DNA from: an uncultured Oscillospiraceae bacterium
GTDB taxonomy: Bacteria; Bacillota; Clostridia; Oscillospirales; Oscillospiraceae
Length of the DNA stretch: 17,921 nt
Assembly (NCBI GenBank): GCA_900756575.1
Contig: CAAEKQ010000117.1
Location: 1-17,921 of the forward strand
Direction of reading: 5' to 3'
Below, piece after piece: positions 1 through 7,409 of this stretch. A program made the position numbers and the translations under genes. The number at the start of each line of letters is the position of its first letter. Positions within the stretch are counted from its first letter, which is position 1. The notes under the pieces are model-generated. The model was not told where the DNA came from. It worked only from the letters and a program-made list of their open reading frames with translations, and made no database searches.

Positions 1-495
1 TCTATCAAACTTCGTCCCCACTGGGGACAAAGTTAAATCTGAACGCTGTCCTTGCCGCTTCATCGCTTCCAGCCTCATTTTATAGGCAAACGCCTTTTCC
101 GAGGGAAGTATCTGCGACCGCTGGTAGTTGCTCTCCACCATAAGGACGGTGGCGGCGTCACGGTCAAGGTCTACGACCTCGCAGCGAAGTGCTTCAAACC
201 CGGCAAGCTCACAAGCCCGTTTTCGCCTGTGACCGGAAATCAGCTCGTATCTGCCATCCTCTTTCTGACGCACGGTAGCCGGAGTAATGACTCCTCGCTC
301 CTTGACGCTCTCCACAAGCTGTATCATATCTTCATCGTCCCGCACCTTAAATGGGTGGTCGGGAAAATCGTCGATCAGCTCAAGGGGAATATCTCGGATT
401 TTACTGAGTTTGGCATCGTCCCGTTCCTCCTGCGTTGAGAACAGCTCATCGAGCGTGTTCGTGGGAAGCGTGAAGTCGCTCTTTCTGCCTGCCAT
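1..495 (-). CDS. parB: ParB-family partition protein, N-terminal part, 3' end beyond window
   Basis: This is the first 165 residues of a ParB/Spo0J-type, CTP-dependent DNA-binding partition protein. The frame is open to position 1, so the C-terminus lies outside the window. The ParB N-terminal (ParB/sulfiredoxin) fold is recognisable. HPFKVRDDEDM lies near residues 47-57. The nucleotide-binding motif GHRRKRA is at 88-94 and ESNYQR at 121-126, matching the family motifs GERR and ENxQR. The ATG at 495 is chosen because AAGGAGGTG lies at the right distance upstream (503-511 on the plus strand). That ribosome site is inside the 3' end of parA, so the two genes overlap by 50 nt and are probably translationally coupled. 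The HPFKV-type N-terminus is typical of ParB proteins on Clostridia integrative conjugative elements. It probably stabilises the element together with ParA. Family identity is secure; assignment to an ICE rather than a plasmid is inference. Confidence 0.9.
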   Translation of the reverse strand, partial: MAGRKSDFTLPTNTLDELFSTQEERDDAKLSKIRDIPLELIDDFPDHPFKVRDDEDMIQLVESVKERGVITPATVRQKEDGRYELISGHRRKRACELAGFEALRCEVVDLDRDAATVLMVESNYQRSQILPSEKAFAYKMRLEAMKRQGQRSDLTLSPVGTKFDR

Positions 496-1276
496 CGGCT
501 AACACCTCCTTCGTGAAATCCGTGTAAGCCTTAGACACGGTGCTGCTCGGTTCATAGGCGTATATGCTTTTCCCCTTAGATGAAACCTCGGCGGCTTTTA
601 CGGCAATGGGAATGGTCGTCCGGTATATCCTGATCCGACAACCGAAGTTCTCTCGCAGCGCTTCTACCGTACTTTTGGCAAGATTGGTTCTGCCGTCTAC
701 AAGCGTGAGCAGGATACCGTCGATTGTCAGGTTCCGATTGGTGTGCTTCTTCACCTTGGCAATCGTCGATAAAAGCTGCGTCATACCTTTTGCGGGGAGA
801 TACTGTGCCTGCACGGGAATAATCACGCTGTCCGCCGCAGTCAGAGCGTTGAGCGTTATCATACCGAGGGACGGCATACAGTCTATCAGTACATAGTCGT
901 ATCTGTCCTTCACTTGGCTGAGATAGTTTTTCATCACGCTCTCTCTGCTCATTGCGGTCACAAGGCTCATCTCCAACGCTGAAAGGTCAAGGTTTGACGG
1001 AACAAGGTCAACCTTTTCTTCGTGGCTGAGAATGCCGGAGAACGGGTCTTGCTGTTCTTCCCGCATTACCGCTGACAACTTATTGGAAAGAGTCTGCGGC
1101 AAACTGTCCGTATCCTGCCAACCGAGGCAGGTAGTAAGGTCGCCCTGCGGGTCAGCGTCCACGAGAAGCACCTTTTTGCCCTGCATAGCCAATCCTACGC
1201 CGAGGTTTACTGCCGTGGTGGTTTTCCCCACGCCGCCTTTTTGGTTGCATATCGCTATGGTTTTACAGTTTGGCAT
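446..1276 (-). CDS. parA: ParA-family partition ATPase
   Basis: This 276-aa ParA/Soj-type Walker ATPase drives segregation or maintenance of the DNA that carries it, with ParB as partner. Visible motifs are the deviant Walker A KGGVGKTT at residues 13-20, the Walker A' aspartates in VDADPQGD near 39-46, and Walker B VLIDCMPS around 129-136. Length is normal for a small ParA without an N-terminal HTH. The start at 1276 is preferred because AAGGAGG sits 11 nt upstream. An in-frame ATG at 1309 would add 11 lysine-rich residues and overlaps the stop of the short upstream frame (ATGA), so it remains a real alternative. parB follows with a 50-nt overlap. The sequence style (CLGW, QYLPAKGM, YEPSS..SKAY) resembles ParA proteins of Tn1549-like elements in gut Clostridia. 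That attribution comes from family memory, not a search. Confidence 0.92.
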   Translation of the reverse strand: MPNCKTIAICNQKGGVGKTTTAVNLGVGLAMQGKKVLLVDADPQGDLTTCLGWQDTDSLPQTLSNKLSAVMREEQQDPFSGILSHEEKVDLVPSNLDLSALEMSLVTAMSRESVMKNYLSQVKDRYDYVLIDCMPSLGMITLNALTAADSVIIPVQAQYLPAKGMTQLLSTIAKVKKHTNRNLTIDGILLTLVDGRTNLAKSTVEALRENFGCRIRIYRTTIPIAVKAAEVSSKGKSIYAYEPSSTVSKAYTDFTKEVLADGRQKERLHASHEHAR

Positions 1277-1287
1277 CTTTCGCTTTT

Positions 1288-1294
1288 CCTCCTT
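1288..1294 (-). promoter_or_regulatory. Ribosome binding site for parA (start-deciding)
   Basis: The minus strand reads AAGGAGG here, with an 11-nt spacer to the ATG at 1276. The spacer is slightly long, but the upstream ATG at 1309 has only a poorly placed AGGCGG. This favours the shorter ParA N-terminus. Confidence 0.6.
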
Positions 1295-1305
1295 CTTTGT
1301 AGATT

Positions 1306-1425
1306 TCATAGCCGCCTGAAATCGACGGCTATGTATATGTCCGCAGTATTTGTTCTCAACGCCCCCTGCGGCGGCTTTTGCCTTACGGGAAACACTTGGG
1401 TCACGGTGTGCTGCACCGTGTTCAT
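1306..1425 (-). CDS. Possible 39-aa leader peptide upstream of parA
   Basis: A short frame begins at the ATG at 1425 after GAGGTGA with a 7-nt spacer. It ends at a TGA that overlaps the longer parA start as ATGA (1306-1309). The peptide starts MNTVQHTVTQVF, is basic, and shows no domain I recognise. The good ribosome site and the stop/start overlap suggest a translated leader coupled to parA. The length is small enough that chance remains possible. It could also be part of an untranslated leader. No function is assigned. Confidence 0.4.
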   Translation of the reverse strand: MNTVQHTVTQVFPVRQKPPQGALRTNTADIYIAVDFRRL

Positions 1426-1750
1426 AGGGATCTCACCTCTGCCGGGTTCTCCGCCAGCTCCGTAGAGAAGTATCATTATCATTCTGACTGTCATCGCCGT
1501 TCCGGTGGCAAACCGAATTTCAGATCAGGGGTTCTCGCTCTTGCTCCGAAAAGGAACAGTCACGGCGTACCTATCTTCGGGCTATCATCAGAACTAATGT
1601 CCCAAGTGCCTGTATATTCAATTTTCAAGGATCACGAAGAAGCTCCTGAATGAAGTCAGGAATTAACCCCTTCACTTACTTTGAATTAGGGGCGGCTTTT
1701 GGCAGGGTGTTTTTCAAAAAAAGTTGAAAATTTTTTTCGTGACCCTCTGA
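1426..1750 (-). other. Non-coding leader region upstream of parA
   Basis: About 325 bases without a convincing gene. Read on the minus strand it contains two small stem-loops: CCCCT/AGGGG around 1659-1696, and CCTGA/TCAGG around 1645-1662. It must also contain the parA promoter, but I could not find a convincing -35/-10 pair. TATACA near 1612-1617 is a weak -10 candidate without a good -35. It lies just downstream of the terminator at 1751-1788, so parA is transcribed independently of the 59-aa gene. Confidence 0.4.
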
Positions 1751-1788
1751 AAACAAAAAAGCCGCCTTTCCGAAAGCGGAAAAGCGGC
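1751..1788 (-). terminator. Rho-independent terminator, minus strand
   Basis: A hairpin spans 1761-1788: 12-bp arms (GCCGCYTTTCCG type) with one G-T pair and an AAAG/CTTT tetraloop. On the minus strand it is followed by TTTTTTGTTT. It is the second terminator after the 59-aa gene and insulates the parA leader from upstream reading. Confidence 0.8.
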
Positions 1789-1813
1789 ACAGGATTTAAG
1801 GCTATATAATATG

Positions 1814-1851
1814 AAAAAGGCTGCTTACCCCCAAGCGGGGAATAAGCAGCC
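1814..1851 (-). terminator. Rho-independent terminator after the 59-aa gene
   Basis: A GC-rich stem, GGCTGCTTA with CCCC paired to GGGG plus TAAGCAGCC, occupies 1819-1851. On the minus strand it is followed by five T residues. It starts 10 nt past the stop codon of the small gene at 1862-2041. Confidence 0.85.
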
Positions 1852-1861
1852 CAAGCTATGT

Positions 1862-2041
1862 TTAAATGTAGACAACTTTGAGTTTCTTCTTTTTTGCACG
1901 GATTACCTTTACCAACACCTCATCAACGGCATCGGTATATTTCCCTTGCTGCATACGGAGGTTTTTGAAATCAATTAGGGACTCAATAATCTCTGACCGT
2001 TCCTGATTGGTCAGGTAGATATGATATTTCTGTTCTTTCAT
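1862..2041 (-). CDS. Small hypothetical protein, 59 aa
   Basis: A complete small gene: ATG at 2041, AGGAGGTG ribosome site with 7-nt spacing, TAA at 1862-1864, a consensus-like promoter upstream and a hairpin terminator immediately downstream. The protein begins MKEQKYHIYLTNQERSEII and ends in a lysine-rich stretch, KKKKLKVVYI. It is predicted mostly helical and basic at the C-terminus, without a signal peptide or membrane segment. I do not recognise a named family. Similar very short proteins accompany ParA/ParB on Clostridia mobile elements, so a role in element regulation or nucleic-acid binding is possible, but this is speculation. The surrounding signals are strong evidence that it is expressed. 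Confidence 0.82.
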   Translation of the reverse strand: MKEQKYHIYLTNQERSEIIESLIDFKNLRMQQGKYTDAVDEVLVKVIRAKKKKLKVVYI

Positions 2042-2065
2042 TGTCTGACACCTCCTGATGCTTTC

Positions 2066-2094
2066 ATTATACTTATAGAGGTGCAGAAATTCAA
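2066..2094 (-). promoter_or_regulatory. Sigma-70-type promoter for the 59-aa gene
   Basis: On the minus strand, TTGAAT (2089-2094) and TATAAT (2066-2071) are separated by exactly 17 bases. The -10 ends about 24 nt before the ATG at 2041, leaving room for a short leader with AGGAGGTG. Confidence 0.82.
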
Positions 2095-2117
2095 AGATGC
2101 AATTACATTATAGATAG

Positions 2118-2158
2118 AAAACAATAAGGCTCCGACCTTTTGAGTCAGAGCCTTATTG
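2118..2158 (-). terminator. Hairpin terminator, minus strand
   Basis: Perfect 11-bp arms (CAATAAGGCTC and its complement) at 2122-2132 and 2148-2158, with an inner GAC/GTC pairing. On the minus strand a TTTTCT run follows. It would stop minus-strand transcription coming from the cargo side before the 59-aa gene's own promoter. It has no T-run in the plus direction. Confidence 0.65.
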
Positions 2159-2359
2159 CTCGCCTTTGCAAATGCCATTTTTCAGTGTTTTGAAATTATC
2201 GCCTTACCGGGCTGTGGCATTCGGGCCTGCCGCTTTGTTTGTAGCGGGAATGTATAGTTCCTGAAGCATTTGTATAAAAACAACGCTTTCTATTTTTTCT
2301 TGGGAAATTTAAAATAAACTCGAAAGGACTAGTCTTGATCAAAGCAAAGGGAGGATCGT
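2159..2359 (+). other. Intergenic leader of the flavoenzyme operon
   Basis: A gene-free stretch of about 200 bases between the element backbone and the plus-strand operon. AAAGGGAGG at 2346-2354 gives a good ribosome site, 5 nt before the ATG at 2360. The AT-rich part (2270-2320) probably holds the promoter, but no convincing -35/-10 pair was found. TTGTAT with TATTTT has only 15-nt spacing. A small TTTC-TTGG-GAAA inverted repeat at 2296-2307 is too weak to call an operator. Confidence 0.4.
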
Positions 2360-4399
2360 ATGAACGAGCTCAAACATCTGCTTGAACCGGTTTTGGTTCG
2401 CGGAAAGCGATATAAAAATCGAATCACTTGCGCACCCAGTGGCGCGATTGGAAATGTGTTCCCCGATGGAACCATCAATCTTCATGAGGTGGAGGAACTG
2501 GCAGTCAAGTCCCGCGGCGGATTTGCGTCTGTCACGGTAGGCGAGACACCAATTGATGAAAAATATGCGAAAAAAATTAAATCCTTTGCAGCTACAGATT
2601 TCACCCGCCTGGAAGGGCCGCAGTTTGAAGCGTGGAAAAAAGTCCTCCGGTACGCCAAAGCCGGCGGCGAGAATCTGGCCCTAGTTCAGCTGTTCCATGT
2701 GGGGGATTCCCGCCGTAGGGGAGATGGCTACACGGAAGCCTATGGACCTCATGGGTTTGTGACAGAAGACGGCGTTCAGGTGCATGAAATAGATTTGGAT
2801 ATGATGCATTTGATTGCGGATCATTTCGCCCAGGCGGCCTTCTATCTGAAGACCGTCGGATTTGACGGAATCATGCTGCACGGAGGCCATGGCTGGCTTA
2901 TTTCCCAATTTCTGTCTGCGCGGACAAACCACAGAACAGATGAATTCGGCGGAAGTATCGAAAACCGGTGCAGATTTCCCGCGGCGATTGTGCAGGCAAT
3001 CCGGGAGCGGGTGGGGGACGATTTTCTGATCGAGGTGAGAATCAGTGCCGATGAGCACCTTCCGGGCGGCATGGAGGCGGGGGAGGTGACGCGGTTCTGT
3101 CAGATGATTGATGGAATTGCGGACATCATCAACGTCTCCGCTGGATGCTACCGGGACAGCACCATGACGCGCACATATTCTAACTCCTTCGACCCGCATT
3201 TTGTCAACTTAGAGCAGGCTGCCTATATCAAGCGCCATACGAAGCATCTGCTGATCAACCTGGTTGGCGGGATCAACAATCCGGAGGAAGCGGACCGCCT
3301 GATTGGTGCAGGTCTCATCGACATGATTTCCCTGGGACGCCAGGCGGTCTGCGATGTAGAATTTGCGAACAAATGTGCTGCGGGGCGAAGCAATGACATC
3401 GACCGCTGTGCCAGATGTATGGGCTGTATGGGAGGCCAGGATGCGCCCTCCAGAAGCGAGGCCCATCCCATGGGCGAGCGGATGAAGCAACGGGCAAACA
3501 AGGACGGACTGGCCATGGCGGGACCGCCAAAGTACGTTTGTCCGGTCCACAGTATGCAAAACGTCAGAAAGGATTTGTCCGCTTATCCGGCTCACCCTAA
3601 GGCAAAACGGGTGCTGGTGGTGGGTGGCGGCCCCGGAGGACTGCAAGCGGCCATCACGGCTGCAGAGCGGGGCCATCAGGTGACGCTTTGTGAGAAAGCG
3701 CCTGCCCTTGGAGGATTGATGCGCTATACAGATATTGACCCCTTTAAGGCGGATCTCCAGTATAAGAAGGATCAACTGATTCGCCAGGCAAAGGAAGCGG
3801 GCGTGCAGCTCCTGCTCAATACCCACGGAGATGCGGCACTGATTCAGCGTGTCCAGCCGGAAGCCATTATTGCGGCGGTGGGTGCAACCAGCGTTTCCTC
3901 TACTGTTCCCGGGCATGAGCGGACGGTCGATATTCTTGATGTGTATGGCCTCAACGGCACACCCGCTGAGCTGGGACATAGGGTCGTAGTCATTGGCGGC
4001 GGAGAAACCGGCTGTGAAGCAGCCATCTATCTGGGCGCCCAGGGAAAGCAGGTCGTATTGCTCAGTCGGTCGGAGAAGCTGGTAAAGCGTCTTGGCGGTG
4101 GTGCCCGGAGTGTTTTGACAGAACAACTGCAAAAATATGGCGTGGACTGCAGATGCAGTGCCACAGTCTCTGCAGTTGACGAAGATGGCGTCTTTTATAC
4201 CGATGCCAATGGAAGCGAACGCTTTGTGATTGCAGACAGCGTGGTTGCCGCCATTGGAACTACGGCGAATAAGGCAGCGCTGCATGACCTTGAGGAAGCG
4301 GCAGGGGACATTCCCGTTCTCGCAATCGGAGACTGTGTCAAGGCAAGAAAGATGGGCAATGCTTTGGGAGAAGGCATCGAAGCGGCCTATGAAATATAA
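2360..4399 (+). CDS. Old Yellow Enzyme-family Fe-S flavoprotein reductase (2,4-dienoyl-CoA reductase / BaiCD-BaiH / enoate reductase type)
   Basis: A 679-aa cytoplasmic NAD(P)H:flavin oxidoreductase that would reduce an activated C=C bond. The N-terminal TIM barrel (about 1-340) binds FMN and carries the OYE signature HGGHGWLISQFLSARTN, with paired active-site histidines at 174 and 177, then DEFGGS. Cysteines at 350, 353, 356 and 394 probably ligate the 4Fe-4S cluster. The FAD domain starts at about 416 with VVGGGPGGLQAA, and the NAD(P)H domain has VVVIGGGETGCEAA near 542-555. Length and order match 2,4-dienoyl-CoA reductase, BaiCD/BaiH and daidzein reductase. The Cys spacing (x2, x2, x37) differs from the usual x2, x3, x11-12, so a 37-residue segment separates the third and fourth ligands. 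The gene leads the operon; a lipoprotein gene follows after 24 nt. Family is certain; substrate is unknown, with steroid, polyphenol or enoate compounds as options. Confidence 0.93.
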   Translation: MNELKHLLEPVLVRGKRYKNRITCAPSGAIGNVFPDGTINLHEVEELAVKSRGGFASVTVGETPIDEKYAKKIKSFAATDFTRLEGPQFEAWKKVLRYAKAGGENLALVQLFHVGDSRRRGDGYTEAYGPHGFVTEDGVQVHEIDLDMMHLIADHFAQAAFYLKTVGFDGIMLHGGHGWLISQFLSARTNHRTDEFGGSIENRCRFPAAIVQAIRERVGDDFLIEVRISADEHLPGGMEAGEVTRFCQMIDGIADIINVSAGCYRDSTMTRTYSNSFDPHFVNLEQAAYIKRHTKHLLINLVGGINNPEEADRLIGAGLIDMISLGRQAVCDVEFANKCAAGRSNDIDRCARCMGCMGGQDAPSRSEAHPMGERMKQRANKDGLAMAGPPKYVCPVHSMQNVRKDLSAYPAHPKAKRVLVVGGGPGGLQAAITAAERGHQVTLCEKAPALGGLMRYTDIDPFKADLQYKKDQLIRQAKEAGVQLLLNTHGDAALIQRVQPEAIIAAVGATSVSSTVPGHERTVDILDVYGLNGTPAELGHRVVVIGGGETGCEAAIYLGAQGKQVVLLSRSEKLVKRLGGGARSVLTEQLQKYGVDCRCSATVSAVDEDGVFYTDANGSERFVIADSVVAAIGTTANKAALHDLEEAAGDIPVLAIGDCVKARKMGNALGEGIEAAYEI

Positions 4400-4423
4400 A
4401 AATTCACTAAGGAGGAACATATT

Positions 4424-6145
4424 ATGAAAAACAGATGGCTTGCAATTATCATCGCCGTGGCGGCTCTGTTGTCCTTGATTTCAGGCTGTGGAAATTCCGG
4501 CAGTTCCGCCGCGAGTGCGGCTTCAGCGGACAGCGCAGTGCCGGCTTCAGAACCGGAGGAGAGTGCAGGCCAGCCGGAGACAACGGAGCCCGACCTGGAG
4601 AACTCGGAAGCATCGGAGGCATCAGTAGAGCCCGAGCCCCAGGAAGCTGAAAACACCATAGAGTATCCCATCTCTGATGAAATCGTGGAGATTTCGCTGG
4701 TGACAACAGTTCCGCCCTATATGATCGATACGCTGCCGGATCAGGACGTTGGAAATATCTCTGTGTTCCGTGCGTCCGAGGAGGCCTGCGGTGTGAACCT
4801 CGAAATTACCTCGCTGAATTTCTTCACCTACGCAGAGGAGCTGAACCTTCTGATTGCGGCGCAGGATTTGCCGGATATTATCAACGGCCTTACAGCGGCA
4901 TATTCCTCCGGCGCCATGGGTGCCCTCGAGGAGAATATGTGTGTGGATATTATGGAATATGCGGAGGAGTATGCCCCGGATTTCCTGAAATACTATCAGG
5001 AAAATGAAGTGTTCCGGAAGGCATGCACAGATGACCAGGGGCGTGTGGCCGCGGTACACACTGCCCAGGAGGAAAACTACAACATCTCCGGTCTCCTGCT
5101 GCGCGCAGATTATCTGGAGGAGCTGGAGCTGGAGGCTCCGACCACCTATGATGAATTGGAGTCGGTGCTGCTGGCCATGACAAATGCCTATGATATTCAG
5201 TATCCGGCGTTTTTCAGCGGCGATGTTCAGTTGGGAACGCTCATTAACGGCTATGGCGTTGACAGCAATGTATACAGTGTTGATGAGAATGGTAAAGTGG
5301 TGTACAATATGGTTACTGAGCAGTTCAAAGCGTATCTGACCATGCTCCACAAGTGGTTCCAGGAGGGCCTGATTGACATGGACATGCTGCTCAATGGTAC
5401 GGTTTCGCCGGGTGAGATGAATGCTTATGTCACGAATGGCCGTGCAGCGATGGTTTCCGGTGAGGCGGACTTCCTGAGTGCAGCCAGCCGAGCCCTGTCG
5501 GAGGATGAGAATTACGACATTATTCCGATTCCAGACCCTACCCTGGAGAAGAATGGCACCCTGCGTGTTGGCGGTGACAACGGAAGCAGTGGTGTCGCCG
5601 GGGAAAATGGCTGGTCCGTCAATGCGGTTTCCGATGTGATTGAGGAAGCCATCCTGTATATCAACTGGTATTGGACGGAAGATGGTCTGCTGGCTTCCAA
5701 CTTTGGTATTGAAGGCGAAGGCTATACATTCGATAATGACGGGAATCCGGTCTATACGGATTTGATTCTGAACAATCCCAATATGAGCTTTGCCGCTGCC
5801 TGGAAAACTTACACCTCCTTCCAGGTACCCGGACTCTCCTGGTACAAGGCCGTTGCCGCAACCTTTACTGATGAAAGCCAGTATACATGCGCGGACACCT
5901 GGTCCCAGAACCGGAGCACAGATGGCACCTTTTATGGGAACCTGACCACGGAGGAAAACGACGCGGTGAGCAAGCATGAGGCAGACTTGGAGACCCTGGC
6001 AGATGAGCGTGTCCTGAAGTTTGTCGTGGGAGATTTAAACCTGGAGTCCGATTGGGATGCCTTTGTTTTGGACATGGAGACCCAGGGGCTAAATCAGTGC
6101 CTTGAGACATACCAGGCTGCCTACGATCGTTATATGGAAAAATAA
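4424..6145 (+). CDS. Extracellular solute-binding lipoprotein (LplA/COG1653-like)
   Basis: A 573-aa secreted lipoprotein. A short basic N-terminus and hydrophobic core (about 3-19) lead to the lipobox LISGC with Cys22. A Ser/Ala/Glu/Pro-rich tether of about 60 residues then precedes a type-1-like binding fold. It resembles the long LplA/YtcQ-type proteins of Firmicutes ABC importers. Recognisable family features are AAQDLPDII, LLRADYLEELELEAPTTYDE and the C-terminal MNWYW/TEDGLLASNFGIEGEGY-type region. AAGGAGG lies 8 nt before the ATG. It sits 24 nt after the OYE gene and 25 nt before the AraC regulator, so it is probably cotranscribed. It is a paralog of the proteins at 10817 and 12593. No permease or ATPase gene is nearby. 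Ligand unknown; it may deliver the pathway substrate to an importer encoded elsewhere. Confidence 0.88.
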   Translation: MKNRWLAIIIAVAALLSLISGCGNSGSSAASAASADSAVPASEPEESAGQPETTEPDLENSEASEASVEPEPQEAENTIEYPISDEIVEISLVTTVPPYMIDTLPDQDVGNISVFRASEEACGVNLEITSLNFFTYAEELNLLIAAQDLPDIINGLTAAYSSGAMGALEENMCVDIMEYAEEYAPDFLKYYQENEVFRKACTDDQGRVAAVHTAQEENYNISGLLLRADYLEELELEAPTTYDELESVLLAMTNAYDIQYPAFFSGDVQLGTLINGYGVDSNVYSVDENGKVVYNMVTEQFKAYLTMLHKWFQEGLIDMDMLLNGTVSPGEMNAYVTNGRAAMVSGEADFLSAASRALSEDENYDIIPIPDPTLEKNGTLRVGGDNGSSGVAGENGWSVNAVSDVIEEAILYINWYWTEDGLLASNFGIEGEGYTFDNDGNPVYTDLILNNPNMSFAAAWKTYTSFQVPGLSWYKAVAATFTDESQYTCADTWSQNRSTDGTFYGNLTTEENDAVSKHEADLETLADERVLKFVVGDLNLESDWDAFVLDMETQGLNQCLETYQAAYDRYMEK

Positions 6146-6170
6146 GCCTATCATGAATAGGGGGAAGCCT

Positions 6171-7406
6171 ATGAAACGCATTCCAGAAGATTTTTCCGGA
6201 CTCTTTGGCATTTTGATTGCCGGAGCCGCCACGGAAGAAGAGACAACGCAATGCCTTATGCGCCTTGGTCTCAGTGAATCGCCTGCACACAGCTACGCGG
6301 TGGCGCTGTTCACCATTGAGAACACCAGCCTCCTGCAGCCAAGCCGTTTCAGGCTTCCCCCTGACTATATCCGCCGTCAATGGGATAATTTAGATCACGA
6401 CACCTATGAGATGGCCTATGGCAACGCGGTGTGTGATGTGTTCGCGGTGATTCAGCTTCCGAAAAGCGAAGCGGAACACGATACAAAGCTCCAGGCCATC
6501 CTGTCGGAGCTAGTACGCCGACTCCGCTACCAGACGGAGCAGCCGATACAGTGCCGGCTGAGCGCTTTGCTGGCGGCACCGAAAGAAATCGGAATCGGCT
6601 ATAACCAAATCCATGAGCTGAGCAACTATCTCTGCCTGACGGAACGGACAGGTTTGCTGATTACATACAGCGAAGTTTGCGCCCGTCATCCTAAATGTGA
6701 GATTTATGGAATTGAATCCAGGTATTCCAGGGTGCTGAGTGCCCTCTCCGTCAATGACTTCACGGCGGTACAAACGGTGCTGAATGAAATGATTGACGAG
6801 GACTATAAGCCGGAGCGGTTTACGGTACAGATGACGGATGTGATGAAGTATACGCTGCTGAATTTCATCCGCATTACCATGGAACACATGCAAATGGTAG
6901 TTGGTTTGCCTTTTTTCGATGACTGTCCGATCAATCTGTGGGGCGTGGTCTATAAAAACAGTCTCAGTGAAATCCGGGACGGCATGAACGAAATATTTGC
7001 ACGCTATTTTTCCTATGTGGAGGATTGCAAGCAGGAGAAAACACCGGTTTGGAACACGCTGATGAAAGAGTACATTCAGGTTCATCTCAGTGATACGAAT
7101 CTTTCTGTCACCAGCATTGCGGATTACCTGGGCCTGAATGCAGTCTATGTTGGACGGACTTTCAAGAAATTGAATAATATCCAGCTAAATGATTATATTC
7201 ATCAGCTGCGGCTGGAAAACGCATTAAAGCTGATGCGTGGAAACATGACATTAAAAGAAATTGCAAAAGCAGTAGGCTATGACAGCGTCAGCCGGTTTCG
7301 GATGGCATGCAAGCGCTATATGGGAAAGATACCCAGTGAGCTTCGGGACCTGCAAAATGCGGGTCAGGTGTCAGAGGCCTGCCAGGGAAGGAGCGTTTCT
7401 GAGTAG
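6171..7406 (+). CDS. AraC-family transcriptional regulator
   Basis: A 411-aa regulator. The C-terminal ~100 residues form the AraC double helix-turn-helix: first helix pair in LSVTSIADYLGLNAVYVGRTF, second in TLKEIAKAVGYDSVSRFRMA, ending in the family-typical GKIPSELR. The roughly 290-residue N-terminal part is not a recognisable receiver or cupin domain and probably senses a ligand. The ATG at 6171 is chosen because AGGGGG lies 6 nt upstream and the preceding lipoprotein ends at 6145. Frame extension to 6102 would overlap that gene and lacks a ribosome site. The flavoprotein gene follows after 3 nt. AraC regulators are often found beside LplA-type binding proteins, so local activation of this operon and perhaps the one at 10817 is likely. 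That is inference. Confidence 0.9.
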   Translation: MKRIPEDFSGLFGILIAGAATEEETTQCLMRLGLSESPAHSYAVALFTIENTSLLQPSRFRLPPDYIRRQWDNLDHDTYEMAYGNAVCDVFAVIQLPKSEAEHDTKLQAILSELVRRLRYQTEQPIQCRLSALLAAPKEIGIGYNQIHELSNYLCLTERTGLLITYSEVCARHPKCEIYGIESRYSRVLSALSVNDFTAVQTVLNEMIDEDYKPERFTVQMTDVMKYTLLNFIRITMEHMQMVVGLPFFDDCPINLWGVVYKNSLSEIRDGMNEIFARYFSYVEDCKQEKTPVWNTLMKEYIQVHLSDTNLSVTSIADYLGLNAVYVGRTFKKLNNIQLNDYIHQLRLENALKLMRGNMTLKEIAKAVGYDSVSRFRMACKRYMGKIPSELRDLQNAGQVSEACQGRSVSE

Positions 7407-7409
7407 AAA

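Noticed and set aside
52..438. 128-aa plus-strand frame
   Set aside because: Antisense to parB, whose motifs are unmistakable.
2296..2307. TTTC-TTGG-GAAA as a LysR or AraC operator before the OYE gene
   Set aside because: Four-base arms in AT-rich DNA are expected by chance, and the repeat shares nothing with the 10710-10739 repeat.
3209..4420. 403-aa open frame on the minus strand
   Set aside because: Antisense to the OYE gene, with no recognisable domain. The plus-strand protein has clear FAD, NAD and OYE motifs.
4622..5977. 451-aa open frame on the minus strand
   Set aside because: Antisense to the lipoprotein at 4424-6145. No domain or plausible start context was seen, and the opposite strand has a complete family protein.
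6102..6170. Upstream extension of the AraC gene
   Set aside because: It overlaps the preceding lipoprotein gene and lacks a ribosome site, while AGGGGG is well placed for the ATG at 6171.
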